A stretch of DNA of 64,000 nt from Serinus canaria (Eukaryota; Chordata; Aves; Passeriformes; Fringillidae), in assembly GCF_022539315.1 (NCBI RefSeq), contig NC_066336.1, positions 5,832,600 to 5,896,599 on the forward strand, in the 5' to 3' direction. The notes below the pieces were generated by a model. The model was not told the DNA's origin and did not search any database. It saw nothing but the letters and a program-made list of their open reading frames with translations. Both the position numbers and the translations under genes were made by a program. This document shows, in pieces, positions 10,665 through 33,456 of this stretch (positions within the stretch are counted from its first letter, which is position 1; every line of letters begins with the position of its first letter).

Positions 10665-10890
10665 ACAGACCGCTTTGGGTGGAAGGGACATTAAAGCCCA
10701 CCCAATAACCCCACCCCTGCCGTGGCAGGGACATCTTCCCTATCCCAGGCTGCTCCAAGCCCCCATGTCCAGCCTGGCCTGGGATGGAGGGGCAGCCACA
10801 GCTGCTCTGGGCACCCCGACGCTCACAAAGGGAGAATTTCCTGCCAATCCACGCTGCCCTCTGTCCCTCTGAAGCCATTCCCCGTGTCCT
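10665..10890 (-). mobile_element. CR1 LINE 3' tail fragment
   Basis: Reverse complement of about 220 bp of CR1 3' end. Landmarks in order are 'ttgggtggaagggacatt', 'ggcagggacatcttccc', 'caggctgctccaagccc', 'ggggcagccacagctgctc' and 'aagccattccccgtgtcc'. It fills the short gap between the LIN28A poly(A) site and the DHDDS CpG island. Confidence 0.88.
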
Positions 10891-10899
10891 GTCCCTCCC

Positions 10900-11480
10900 C
10901 ACCTCCCCTCCCCTCACAGCTCCCCCGCCGCCATCTTCCCCTCCCCTCAGGGCGCCCCCCCCCCCCCCTGCGCGCGCGCGCGCGCGGCCCCGCCACCGCC
11001 ACGCCCCGTCCGGCGCGCGCTCCCCCGTGTGACGTAGGCGGAAGGGCACGTCACCGTCCGGCGGAGGCTGAGGCGGCACCGCCGGGGCAGGTACCGGGAC
11101 CGGGAGGGAGCGGAGAGAGCCGGGGAGAGCCGGGGCTGACCGGGCACGGCGGGGGCGTGGCGGGCGGGCTGTGTCTCCTTCCGCCGTGTCTCTCCCTCCG
11201 GCGGTTGTGTCCCTCCCCTCACGGAGCCGGCGGAGGCCTGAGGGACGCCCCGTCCCCACCCGGGAGGGCGCTTCCCGCCCGGGAGGGCCCGGGGGGCTCC
11301 CGGGAGCGGAGACGCCCGCAGGGTCTGGGTGTGCGCCCCGGTCTCGGCCGGCTCCGCTCGCTGCCGGCGGCGGGGCGAGGTCCCGGGGGCTGCGGCTGCC
11401 GGCCGGCCCGGGGAGCGGGCACGGCCCTCTCTGAAGGAGCGCGGGGTCACACCGCGCCGGAAGGCTCGGCCGCTGTTAGC
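10900..11480 (+). promoter_or_regulatory. DHDDS: DHDDS CpG-island promoter
   Basis: Dense CpG sequence around the non-coding first exon. A YY1-type motif GCCGCCATCTT lies at 10927-10937. A C-run and then (GC)8 alternation, a Z-DNA-prone tract, lie at about 10957-10987. TGACGTA (11030-11036) and ACGTCA (11048-11053) are two facing CREB/ATF half or full sites close to the likely start. No TATA box is seen, as expected for a housekeeping gene. Confidence 0.7.
11040..11090 (+). other. DHDDS: DHDDS 5' untranslated exon 1 (approximate start)
   Basis: A good donor, GGGGCAG|GTACCGGG, occurs at 11090/11091 in the CpG island, and a non-coding first exon is usual for this gene. The 5' end is a guess because the transcription start cannot be read from sequence. 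Intron 1 (11091 to about 12002) holds the rest of the island and no other feature. Confidence 0.5.
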
Positions 11481-12024
11481 CGGGCCTTAGCAGGCAGCGG
11501 TGGCGCTGGGTGAGCTCTGCCCGAGCCCTGCGTTAGGAGCTGGAGGAGCAGCCCGAGGTTCAGCGGTTCCCTGCCCTCATGTTTGTGGCTGTGGGTAGGG
11601 ATCCCCTCCTGCGGGAGGAGGCCGCGAAAGCCCGCACGGAGAATGAGCTGACGAGTGTAACTCGATCTGCTGCTGCCCCTGCATGGTGGGATGAAGTCCA
11701 GGCCGTTGGGTCCGGGCTCTTTGTGCTGGGCTGGGTCTGTACGAACCAGTCCTGCAGGCTGCAGCACTCAGGGATGGTTTTCCTAGCACCAGCTGGTGCA
11801 GAATCCACTCTGATGACACAGCTGGAAAATTCCAGAGCCTGTTTCTGAGTTTCCCCACTGCCTGCTTATCGAAGGACTCGCACAGACAGTGGAAAAGGCT
11901 CCAGAGCAGCAAGTCAGAGCTGATTTTCCCCAGATGGTTTGTTTGCTTTGGGCTCAGACAATCACGTTTAATCCCTTTATTTTCATCTTCCCTTTGGTAA
12001 AGGAAAGGAGCTCTCAATAAAAAA

Positions 12025-19624
<7,600 letters not shown>

Positions 19625-20885
19625 CACAGGTGCTGGCTCTGGGGAACACAGCCTGCAGAGCTGCTGCCACAGGGACTGGCCCAGCGGGTCCTGCCCCCCC
19701 TGGCAGCCGGGGCTGCTCCAGGAGCTCCTGTCCTGCTGGCCCTGCCCGAGCAGGGATGGCTGCTGTGAACTCTCCTGGCCTGTGATGCTGCTGAGGAAGG
19801 TGGTGCCGTCCTGTGTCACCTCCCTGCCCTGGTGACAGATCCCTGCACCCTGCTGGGTCTCTGCTGCTGGGTCCTTGGCAGGCCAGGTGTTCCAGTGACA
19901 AGAAGTTAACTGGGATGAGCCTCCTGCAGTTCTCTGGTTGCTCCTGAGCTGGCCCAGCCAGACCAGTCCAGTCCTGTTAAATCAGCCTGGGCTCAGGTTC
20001 TTCCATGGCTTTGCAGTTGGGATCTCCTGTAGAGATGTCCTCTGCTGTCCCATCAACTGAGCCCTGCTTTCTGCAGGGAGGGGATTGTTCTGGTGCCAGG
20101 GGCAGTCCCCACTGCCTGCTCACTCAGAGCGTCTGGTCTTTTCCCCACCTGGCTGCTGGGTGGGATGTATCCCCTCCTGCTTTCCAGAGAGATAAAGGAA
20201 GGGTTCCCAGCCTTGCTGTATTGAAAAAAAAGCTGCTCCAAAGCTTCAGCAGGTTCTGAGATCTCTCCTGAGCAGTGTATTGGGGAAAACCCAGGTGCAG
20301 AAGGTGCTGGACCACACTGACCTTGGGAAAGGCTCTGAGCAGGCAGGAAAAAAGGATTGCTTGGGAATGAACCTTCTCAGGAAGGAACTTGGCTAAACAG
20401 GCGATGGCTACCACACGCCAAACCCTCTGAGGGAGTTCCAGGGAATGAGGGTGGTTTTGGCTATTTGTCAGGAATACAATAGCCAAAACCAACCTCTGAC
20501 CCCAGCCAAGATGGTTCAGGGGGACAGTTTGGCTGATGCTAAAGGGAGTGTCCAGAGCAGCTGTGGAGTATTGCTCGTTCTCAGTTTGCCATAGGCAGGG
20601 GGATGGACAAGCTGATTCCCAAGGCTGTTTCCATCTCTCATTCCTCCTGGTTTCCGTCCCCACGATCAAACTAACTGAAAATGTCTGGACTTTTGCTCCT
20701 GATGCACACACACGTGTGGCAGTACCAGCTGTTGCTGGGTTTTGAAGTGTTTCTTCTTACCTCCAGGTGAAAACCACAAAATGCAGATTTAACAGCCTTG
20801 TAAGTGCTGCTCACTGAGCACTTGGCCTGTGATTGTGAAGAACTGTGTAGTCAAACTGGGAATAAAGTATATTCATACCAAAGTT
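19625..20885 (+). other. DHDDS: DHDDS 3' untranslated region
   Basis: About 1.26 kb from the stop to just past the poly(A) signal. I see no repeat or second gene in it. The end is inferred from the AATAAA. Confidence 0.75.
20861..20866 (+). terminator. DHDDS: DHDDS poly(A) signal
   Basis: AATAAA in GGGAATAAAGTATATTC, the first canonical signal after the DHDDS stop, followed by AT-rich sequence. Confidence 0.75.
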
Positions 20886-20889
20886 ATTT

Positions 20890-22069
20890 AAAAAATAACC
20901 TGAATGTTTAAAAATATGTGGAGCTGCTTATTTTAAGGTGTGATGAAGCTGGAATCCAGGTTTAATATAATAATATTTAATCTGTGGCAGACTCCTCATG
21001 TGATTGCTGCTAGCCTGGGAATGGTTTGAAGGTTATTTTTACAGTGTAGTGTGAGCAGTTTGCTGATACCCCAAAGCCTGCCTGAGTGAAGCTGTGTGCA
21101 GGTTCCACCTCTCGTGTAAGTAACAAAGAGAATTTGGCTAAAATTGTGCTGAGATGATGAGAGCTGTTGATTTTCAACTTCTTTTGCTGTATTTTATTTT
21201 CTCCGTGTTTCAGGAAACTGTGGAAACAGTGTACTCTCCATGAGATGGAAACTCTGCAGTCTGCTTTGCCAGGCTCATGGAGAGACTCTTCTACTCAAAA
21301 AATGCATTTTTGCCTTAAGAAAAAAAAAGTTTGCCATTGTGTTCTGACTCTACAGGTGACAAAAGCCATGGAGGTGGCTTTCCACAAAGTACTGGTCCTG
21401 TTGCAGGTGAGGTAAGTGAAGGATCTGGTTTATAAAATACTTGTTTGGAAAATTTTAGTCCATTTTATAAAAGGCATCACTGTAGCAGGGGAGGAGGAAG
21501 AGCCCTTCAAGCGTGGCAAAAGGTTCCTGTTACCTGACTTTGTACATTTCACCTGCATCAGTTATTCCTGTAAACGCAATTGCAGTTATTTCCCTGTGAG
21601 CCTTCCTTTGTTAGAGGGTGGAGGGCAGACTCCAGAGTTTCAGGAGGGCATCTTTCCAGTGAATCTGTGGGAACAGAGCCACAGGCTTCTGTCAGTGAGA
21701 ACAGAACCTCCATCATTAATTTATATGGGCTGAAGATGGGAAAAATCAGCATGGCTGGAAAAATGTGCAGCTGAGGTCTGAAAAAGCCTGAATTTACCTG
21801 GGCAGGGAAAGGGGGAAAGGCTGTTCCTTGGGGGGGTTTCTGAATGAGGCTGAACTAAAAAGTGAAAAGTTCAGGGCTCAGTGAAGGGGCAATGAATATC
21901 TTTAGTTGGATTTATAGCACAGGGGCCGTGGCTGTGCCAGGTGGGAGGAATGTCCCCTCTTGGAAGGAGCCCAACTTCCCGAGTCACTTGGCACCAGCAG
22001 CAGGCACCTGTGTGAATTGATTGAACGTCATTTTATTGCTTTTTAACATTTCTCTCTCTCGTTCCAGCA
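20890..22069. other. Intergenic DHDDS to HMGN2
   Basis: About 1.2 kb, AT-rich at first (20880-21000), then mixed. I see no gene, transposon or array. Confidence 0.7.
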
Positions 22070-22739
22070 GTGCCGCCTCCTTTTCCGGGCGCAGCTCTCG
22101 GCATCTCCCGATTCTCACAGGGAAAGGGCGCTCGCTGCTTCCCCCGGGAGGGGCCCCGCGGGGCGGGAGGTGCTGAACGAACAGCTCCGCTCACCTGCGC
22201 GCGGGATCGGGGCGGGGTGCGGCTGTCCCCCCCCTTTCCCCCGAGCCGTTTTTCACATCCCCAATTTTCACCTTTTCCCCCCATTTTTAGCTCCCCCCCC
22301 CCCCCCGCGGGTTTCCCGCGCGCGCGCACGGGGGTGGGGGAAATGGCGCGCGCGCCGCCCCCTCCGCGCGCCCCCCCCATCCCCTCCTTCCCTCCCCGCC
22401 TTGGCCCCACCCCACGTGACCCCCGCGGGCCAATGGGCGCGCGGGGCGGCGGGGATCCGGCTGGAACCGGTTGGGCCGCGTCCGGCTCTATATAAAACTT
22501 TATAAACACCCGATTCCAATTAGTGGGGTCGGGACCAGCGCAGCCCGCCGGGTGCAGCCCCGCCACCGCTCCCCGCACCGCGCCCCGCAGCCCCCCGCGA
22601 CCAGCGCGCCCGGCTCCCCCACCCCCGCCTCCCCGCGCCGCTCCCTCCGCCCCCTCACGCCGCCCGGCGCGCTCCGCTCTCCTCCGCACCCACTCGGACC
22701 CGCTCACACACTCACTCACACACGCTCACACGCGGAGCC

Positions 22740-25235
<2,496 letters not shown>

Positions 25236-26050
25236 AACGTGTGAATTTTTGATAACTGTGTACTTCTGGTGACTGTACAGTTTGAAATACTATTTTTTAT
25301 CAAGTTTTATAACAATGCAGAATTTTGGTTTACTTTTTTTTAAGCTATGTTGTTAGCACACAGACCGCTTCATTGTTGTGTTCTGGGGGGTGGGGGGCAA
25401 TGGGGACAAATGTCATTTAGTCTATTTCTCAAAACCTAAATTTTAATAAGAAAAGCTTCTGCCAGTCCCCCAGTTTTTGGAAGAAGGGCCCTTCCTGCAG
25501 GGAGGAAGAAGGGATTCCCCTGTGCTGCGTGTCAGTTCTGTCCAAGTGACCATCAAAGCTCCCAGGATGCTGTTGCCTGCTCCAAATCCCAGTGCCACCA
25601 GTCCTCCCCCAGTGTCCCCTTTGACCCCGAGCCATGACTCCAGACCACAGCAGAGCTGGGACGCTCCACTGTCAGATGATCCGGATTGCTGGTGTCCAGC
25701 CTGGGATATCCTGGCTCAGAAAGGAGCTGCACTTCCTCTTTTCCATTGTGGACCCTCAGATGCAGAAATCTGCCTCTGGAGTTTGTTTCCTCTCCCAGTC
25801 AGGGTGGGTTTGTGCGGCGTTGTCAGACAGCGCCCAGGTGAACGTCTCCACCCTCACTCTAAACTTCGCCCTCTGCCTGTGCAGGCTGAAGATTCTGACG
25901 GTTTTTAGCAACTTCTCCATTTCAGTAGTCCACAAAGGGAGGGGAGTTTGACAGTTGTTGTAAAATGTTGCGGATTGTAGCCCATGTCCTGCCTAAATTA
26001 CCATGATTGTTCATGAAAAGTACCTTTAATAAAGCTGGATACGGTTTGGC
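25236..26050 (+). other. HMGN2: HMGN2 3' untranslated region
   Basis: About 0.8 kb. The first 90 bases, an AT-rich stretch around GATAACTGTGTACTTCTGG, look like the strongly conserved start of HMGN2 3'UTRs. The end is inferred from the AATAAA at 26028. Confidence 0.8.
26028..26033 (+). terminator. HMGN2: HMGN2 poly(A) signal
   Basis: AATAAA within TACCTTTAATAAAGCTGG, followed by a GT-containing downstream stretch. Confidence 0.85.
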
Positions 26051-29000
26051 TTGGACTGTTCTTAATGCTCTCTAATTTCTCCTGCCTTTAGTTCACTCCA
26101 TGTGGTTTAAGAACATTTGCTTTCTGCATGCCTGTGTTTGTGTTTTCATTCAGATAATTAATTGTTGCAATTCACACCTGAAAAGCAAGATTTCCTTACC
26201 TGAAAGCCAGGTTTCCTTGCCTAAAAGCTAGATCACTGCAAGATGTTTTTAGGGCCTCGGCTTAGTTGGCTGAAAATGGAACGTGTAAGTAACTACTGAG
26301 TTAATTTTTCTTTATTTTCTAAAATGTAGCACTGTACAAAATGGGGAGGAATACCGTGATCTTGCTGCAGAGAAAAGTGAAATTCTGGTGAGCTTTTCTT
26401 GGGAGTGAAACCAGAACTGGCTCCATAAAACTGATGATGTGTTACATTTCTGCACTTTAACTTGAATATTGTTGCTCCTGCTAATCGAATCCAGACCTGG
26501 CTGGGGCAGTGACTAAGCAGGAGACGAGATTTTTTTGGGTAAAAATGCACCATTTTTATAATTGCTACTTAGACGCCACAGCAGAGCCAAACCCAAACCC
26601 CCCTGTGTAAATGTCTCCTTCAGTGGCTGTCAGATGGAATATTTCTCCATCTCTGCTTGGCTTTCCCTGGGATTTCAGTGTCTGTTTGTGATTAAGTGCA
26701 GTGACCTGTTTCAACCTGTGCTGATTTCAGAGGGAATCCAGTGAAAACGAGCAGGGCAGAGTTTCACATCCAGAAATTTCCAATGGCAGGAGTGCTGGAA
26801 GTGTCCTGGAGTGGCTGCAGGCACAAAAGGCAAGTTGGGATGTACCCCTAGGAGCTGCTCCATCCCGGGTTCCCACAGCTGCTCTAACAGAAAAGAAATA
26901 ATGATGAATATTCCTGCTTAATAATCTTCATCAAACCCCACCCAGAAACAGCCACCAAACCTCCTGAGCAGTGGCTGGGGCTGCCACTGCACAAAGGAAA
27001 ATAATAATTAAATCTTAAAATCAGAAAGCTGGAAATAGCCTACCTTGCTTTTGTAGAGTCTCACCTTGCTGGGCATCCACAAATGAGCAGGTACTTCCCA
27101 GGGAGCTGGGTCTGAGGGGGTTGCCAGTGGCCAAGCTGCCAGCTGGAACGCTCTGGTGTTCCCTGTGTCCGTCAGGGCTGGGTGACCTCTTCACCCCGGT
27201 CATTAAACCAAGTGCTGCTAATGAAGGGGAGCTCAGGGCTGCTCTTTGTTGGAGGAGTTACTCCTTAACTCCTCCATCCTCCCACCCCGGCAGCCGGTGC
27301 TGACCTGGTTCCTTGCAGGATGTTTCTCCAGCCAGGCACAGCAGGGATGTGAAGCAGTGTCTGCCACCTAAACTCCCCAGACAGCAAAGGATATTTTGGG
27401 TGCTGAGGTGCTTCCCCCTGGCTGTGCCCTGCACTGCTGGACTTATTGGCCTGTTGGGCTTGACTCGACAGGCAGGGCTCATCTATTTCTCCTTAAGCAA
27501 ATAGAGACTGAGGATGCTGAAGCCAGTAAATCCAACTAATTAGCTGTGTAAATTAGAGCTGGGGAGCAGGCGCTGGGCTGCAGCTCGTGCCTGGTTCGTG
27601 GTTAGAGGCACCACAAATCTGCATCACCGCCTGCCAGAGCGCCTGAAGCTGAACAGACATTTTTTCTGCTAAACTGTAATCATTTAACATGGAAAATTGT
27701 CTCTTGTGTATCTGTTGGGAATGGGATTGGTGCTGCCAGGTGCAGTTAACAGGCTGGTCTCTTGGGTGGGCTCTGCAGCAGCAGGGATTTTATCCTGCTG
27801 GAGCTTTGGGAAACATCACACCCAGGGTCCAGAAAGTTACCTCTGGCAACAGAAAGGCAAATGAGTCCTGGCCTTGAAGCTGGGCACCAGTATGGGTTAA
27901 ATCCATGCAATATTAGGGCTCTGCCACTAATTTGTGTCTCCATTTATCGATTTCAGCACAAGCCACCTGGGAAATAGGGCTAAACTGCCTTTGTCATTTA
28001 TTTGCCTCTTAATAGGTGAAGTTGCAAAGAATGGCCAAGTTCTGCACAGGGCTGAAGCCTTTGGGATGCTGGAAGTGGATACTGGGGATGATCTTTGTTT
28101 TCCCAATGCTTCAGGATTTTGCTGGGGTTTTAAGAACAATGAAATTACTGATAAATTATAGAGCAAAGCCTCTGGACTCCCCCCAAAGCAGCAACAATTA
28201 AACTGAGCAGAAGTTAATGTGAGCAAGCTGCCAGCCAGTGGTCACTTCCCAATATCCTGCAGAGCCACCTTTCCCCCAACCACGGGTTTATGTTAAACTG
28301 AAATGGATTGGGCTAAAAACCACGAGAACAGGTGAACTGGACCGTGCCAGGAGAGCTTCCCAAGTCCCTGCTCCTCCAAGTACAGTGCCCTAGGATGAAC
28401 AGTTTTGACTTTCAGAATCATTCCCCCTGCAGCAGTTTTCCTTTTGCCTTCACAGAGCTCAGTTCTGTTTGGAAGAAGTGACAGTTTCCTCCAGCCCTGC
28501 CCCAGGCGGGCTGAAAGGGAACAAGGAGGGCAAATGGACTGAATTCAGTGAGTGCATCCAGAGGATACTGAGTTGCAGGATCATTTTTGTCAGAAGAATC
28601 ACGCAGCTTGATGGCACAGGGATTTCATTGTCCCTAAATCATCCCAGATATGGTAATACCATACCCAGGGACTAATATTGCTGACTGTAATTCCTGAGAA
28701 ATGGCACCTTCTCCTGCAGTTGGTGGAGATGAAATGGAGCTTGAGTTAAACTCACAATTTACAGAGCGAGCCCATCATTTGTAAGGGATGGGAAGGAGGT
28801 GGCACAGGGGGAGCTGTGGTGAAGTTGATTGAAGCTAATAAAGATCTTTAATAAGTTGGCTTTAGAAGATTTCTGATGTGAGAGACTGGGCTTTTTAAAG
28901 ACCCTTTATTAAAAACTGCTTTATCTTTTTTTTTTTTTTAAGCTTTGTAGCCATCTCCTTATGAAGGGAGCCAGAACATCTGTGGTGTGGCAGAAGAAAC

Positions 29001-29699
29001 AGGAGTAGAAAATTTCAGGGAAAACTTTGTAAATGTGAGACTTTTTAAGATGCATTAAAGCCTCCAAACAAAAACACTTCATTGCCTTGGGTACAGCAAA
29101 CCAGCCTGGAGAAAACACTTGGAGAACGAAGAAGGAGCAGTCCCAGGTGGGAGTGGCCCAGGTGTAGAGCAGGTGCCACAATTCTCTGCATTGTGCTGGA
29201 CATATAAACCCCAAATGAAATTTCTACTTTTCCCCTTTAAAGAGATTTGATAGTAGATTTAATTTTTTTCTCACTGAGTTATCCCACTGAGGTTACTTTT
29301 GGATTTTGAACAGATTTCCCTGCAGGCAGCAGCTCTCCCCTGCTCCCAAGTTTGGTGGTTGCTGTGCAGAGGTGGGTGTATGTGGCAGTCTCCTCCTGGA
29401 GAGGAGTTACTATTAGATTACTATTAATCTGGATTATTTTAGCATTGCCCAGACAGATTTTGTTTGCTTTTACTCTATTGAAGTGGTGTCTTGGTGCTTC
29501 TTGATGGAATTAATCTTACCTCAGCACAAGAGCTGAACGTTCCTGTACTGGGGTTCTGAGTTTAGCCCGAGGACTGATTGCAAACTTGGGCAATTAAATG
29601 AGCTTTTCTCTCCATCTCCTTCTTGCTGGAGATAGCAGCAGAGGTTGTTCCTGTGCTGGGCTGTTTGGTGGATGGGTTTTGCTGGCCTGCAGCCTGGTT

Positions 29700-30130
29700 G
29701 GAGGTGCCCAGGTTTCCCTGCCATACCACGATCCAATTAACTTCCGTGCACCGAGCCCCGCAGAGAAACATTCCCTTGGTACTGAATTAATTGCTCTCGT
29801 AAAAACCATCCGTGATTTCAGCGGCGAGCGGGGTCTGAGGCTCGTTGGCAGGGGAAGGCTTTGGGAAGGATTTGGGAGCCTCCCGGTGCTCCTTGCCGCG
29901 GCCGGTGGGGTTGGTGCGGGGCTGTTCGGCTCATTAACCCGCGGTAATTAACAGCCTGTTCCTTCCCTTCGCCACACGGGGGTACCAGGAATCACGGAAT
30001 GGGGCTGCCGGGCCAGCGAGCGGAGTCCCAAAGCCGCTCGGAGAGCAGGGAGGCGGGAGCCCGGCAGGCACAGCCCGGTGAGAGGTACCTGCTCCTGGAA
30101 GCAGAATCGGCGCTGCCCCGGCAGCCTCCA
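29700..30130. promoter_or_regulatory. GC/CpG-rich patch with homeobox-type sites
   Basis: A local rise in CpG (GCGGCGAGCGG, CCGCGGCCGG, ACCCGCGGTAATTAACAG) within AT-rich intergenic DNA, combined with several AATTA/TAATTA cores at 29736-29950. It could be an enhancer or an unannotated promoter. No transcript structure is visible. Confidence 0.25.
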
Positions 30131-31554
30131 TCCTCTGCCAGCTGCAGAGATCAGTGCTGGACAAACTCCACTCACCCGAGCAGTGGGAGCTCTCTCTGAG
30201 CCTTCCTTTCCAGCTTTTGTTGTGATTTTACTCAAAATTCAGACGGAGTGCTCAATTCCTCATCAGTTTACAGGCACGGCTGACATTGCAAAGGAATTTA
30301 TCCCTGTTATATCCAGCCTTTGAACTTAGGCTTCCCATGTTTCTATTTTAAGAATCATTGGACCATTCCTTTTCCTCCTCAGGCCATTATTGCAGCTGCT
30401 GTGGCACATGTCCTGAAAGTTTGAGCCTAAAACTAGAGCTGCCACTCTCCATCTCATCTGTCCTCAGCTTGGGAAGGGATACTTTATCCTAAACCCAGAT
30501 TTAAATAGGTAGCCTATAAGCCTGGTCTCTTTTAGGCTTGCTGGCACAAACTACTTATATCAGACTTGCTGAATCTTCAGCCTGAGATCACAGAGTAAGT
30601 GGTGATGTTTAAATAAATAATACTTTAGTTATTGAAAAGTCTCCTGGGCTTTTTGTGTTACTTCATTTTGCTTTTTTATTCCAGTATTTGAGTTTGTGCT
30701 TTTGCTCTGCAAGACAAATCTAGGAAATTAAGTGGCAACATCTGTGCTAATCTCCTGAAAAGTCTAACCAGAGTGAATATTCTGATGCTGTAAAACTCTG
30801 GGCTCACTTTGCCAGCCAGAAGCTTTTCCCTGCCTTGTGTCAAGACTCCCAGAATGATATCCTGTGATCTGCACTGTGCTGAAGCAATGCCAGCAGTCGT
30901 TGGTTTTCCTTCACCCTTCCCACTCCCCAAAGCCTGAGTCCTTGGGTTATCTCCTCCCAGCACATGCTTTCCATGTTTGTCTTTTCCAAGGACGGTGTTG
31001 AAAGCTGGGAAGGAAGTGGCTGCTTCCCAGAGCTGGCGAGATTGAAGGGAAAGCACTTGACACCCTCATGACACTTCCTTGAAATGGATGCAAAGAGAAA
31101 GATGAGCTCCTGGTAAGCCAAACTCATTCCTCTTATTCAGTTCTCCGTGCCTGCTGGGGACAGGGATTTATGCATTTATTGGGGTGAGGATTTATTGGAT
31201 AAAGTGGGCAAAACTCCACCCAGAATTACAGGGAAAAAGCAGAAGGCAGAGATTTCCAGTCACAAGGGTAAGTTCTGTGGCAGGCAGATGTAGCAAACGT
31301 TGAAGCCAAGTGTTTCAGGGAGATCTGAGTGCTGCAAACCACATTTTATTCAGTCTCCATTGAGCACGCCCTGTCACCATGCCCTGGTAGCTGTAGATAA
31401 CAAACCTGGAGTGATTGTTGAGCAGGCCAGGGTTCCACCCATGGGCAGGGAATTGCTGGGAATTTGGTTTAGTGATTAACTTGGTGAGTGAACAACTTCC
31501 ACCCACGAGGCAGGAGGAAGCAGCCCTCACCTTGTGGGTTGTGTCTGGGGAGGA

Positions 31555-31700
31555 AAGGCCAGGCTGGACGGGCTGTGGAGCAGCCTGGGACAGTGGGAGG
31601 TGTCCCTGCCCGTGGCAGGGGGTGCAATGAGATGAGCTTTAAGGTCCCTCCAACCCAAACCCGGGATTCTATGACATTCTGGGATTCTATGAAAACAATA
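31555..31700 (+). mobile_element. CR1 LINE 3' tail fragment with terminal repeats
   Basis: Sense CR1 end: 'aggccaggctggac', 'gacagtgggaggtgtccctg', 'tttaaggtccctccaaccc', then two copies of 'gggattctatga' (about 31664-31691). The short 3' terminal direct repeat is the CR1 hallmark and is preserved here. Confidence 0.9.
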
Positions 31701-33323
31701 GGCAGGTTTAACCCAAACTGGGAATGCTGATACACCCTCCCCTCCTGCCCCAGAGCAGGGGGGGCTGGCAGCCCCCACGGCTGGCATGACATGAGATATG
31801 CCACCCTGTGAGCCTGCCTGCACACAGGAGCAAACAGATTGTTCAAGATAAACCTCCCCAATGTCAGCCCAAGGTCCTTGTCACATGCTGCGTGCCCGGA
31901 GCTGGCTCTGAGCACTCCCGGCCCCCGTGCCCGGAGCGCTGGGACCTGAAACTGGTTTCGGTTTAAAGTCAGATCCGCTGGGCTCCTGCCGGCGTGAGCA
32001 AACAGCTCTGGGCAGGCCGAGGGGAGGACTGGGGAGCAGCTCTGCTGCTGCCCCAGGCTCGCTGCCTTGCCGGGTCCCTGTGCAGGGCCGGGCTCTCCTC
32101 AGCAGAGGGAATCGCTCCCACTCCCGGGCTCTGCAGCTCTTTGGCATCCAGACACGGCCCCCCATCTTACCCTGGGAGCAAAAATCACTCCAGTTCCCCC
32201 TGGCTGGTGCAGGACACTCTGTGAGGACTGGGTTGCCTCGTTCTTGAGCTGCTTTCCTTTCCACCCTAACCCTTTCACTTCACTGAAAAATTAATTTCTA
32301 GGGCCGTAGTGCTGGTATTTAAACCCATCTGGTTTTGTCTGAGTAGTGTTGATATTTAAAGCCAGGCCTGTATCCTCCTCTTCCGAAAGCTTCTGCTGGT
32401 GATCTCGGAGAAGGGACATTTATCTGGGGGTAATTGACTCCTGTATTAACTTCCAACTGGCAAGCAGCTGCCAAAAACCTGTTTTCCATCTCTGCTGATC
32501 AATAGTCCCTTTCAACAAGTATCTGGTGTTGCAGAGTGTTAACAGCTAATAGCACTATGATTCTTATCCTATTTTAAGGACTGTAGCATATCTCAGAGTC
32601 CTTATATCTAATAGAAGAGTTTTGAGTTCAATAATGTTACATCTGCTGTTATTTATTATCTATTTCCGACACACTGACCCTTTCTCCATCCTATCTTGTG
32701 CTGGGCCACTGCCACAGGACATTTATCTCCAACATGATGTCAGTGCCCGCTGAGGTTGAGGGGGAAAATGATTCTGTGCAGACTGTAAACAGAAAAATGA
32801 GATGGCAGGTCAGGCCAGCAATTTCTGACACCAGGTTGGAGGAAAGGGTGGAAGGAGTTGTTGCCTGCCAGGCAAGTCCCAGTTTTGCTGTCACTGAAGT
32901 CAGCAGCAAATTCAAAACACCTTCCAGGGCTGGAGCTGTTTAAGCTGCCCAGTGCCTCTGGCCAAATCTCTCTTGGCATAAAATAACACCCTCTGAAGCT
33001 TTTATCTACTCATTGGGTGACAAAATACCTGATTAATCAAGTTTAACTTTGTAAATTACTGTTCCTCCGGGGCTGGGGATGCACAGGGCAGCAAAGCAGA
33101 GGCAAGCAAGAGGGGACACTCTTGAATTCCTAAATGAACCTGGGGACACATTTCTTTATAAAAGATCTTCAATCCTCAGTGGTAAAACATCACCCTCCCC
33201 TCTGCGCTGTGACAGAGGAAAGGCACAGCCACAGCACAGCAAAGGGGTGGCTTCCATCACAAGGGTGCCCCCAAAGTTTAGAGGAAGAAAGATAAAAGTA
33301 AGTTCTTGCTTTTGTGGCTAGAA

Positions 33324-33456
<133 letters not shown>

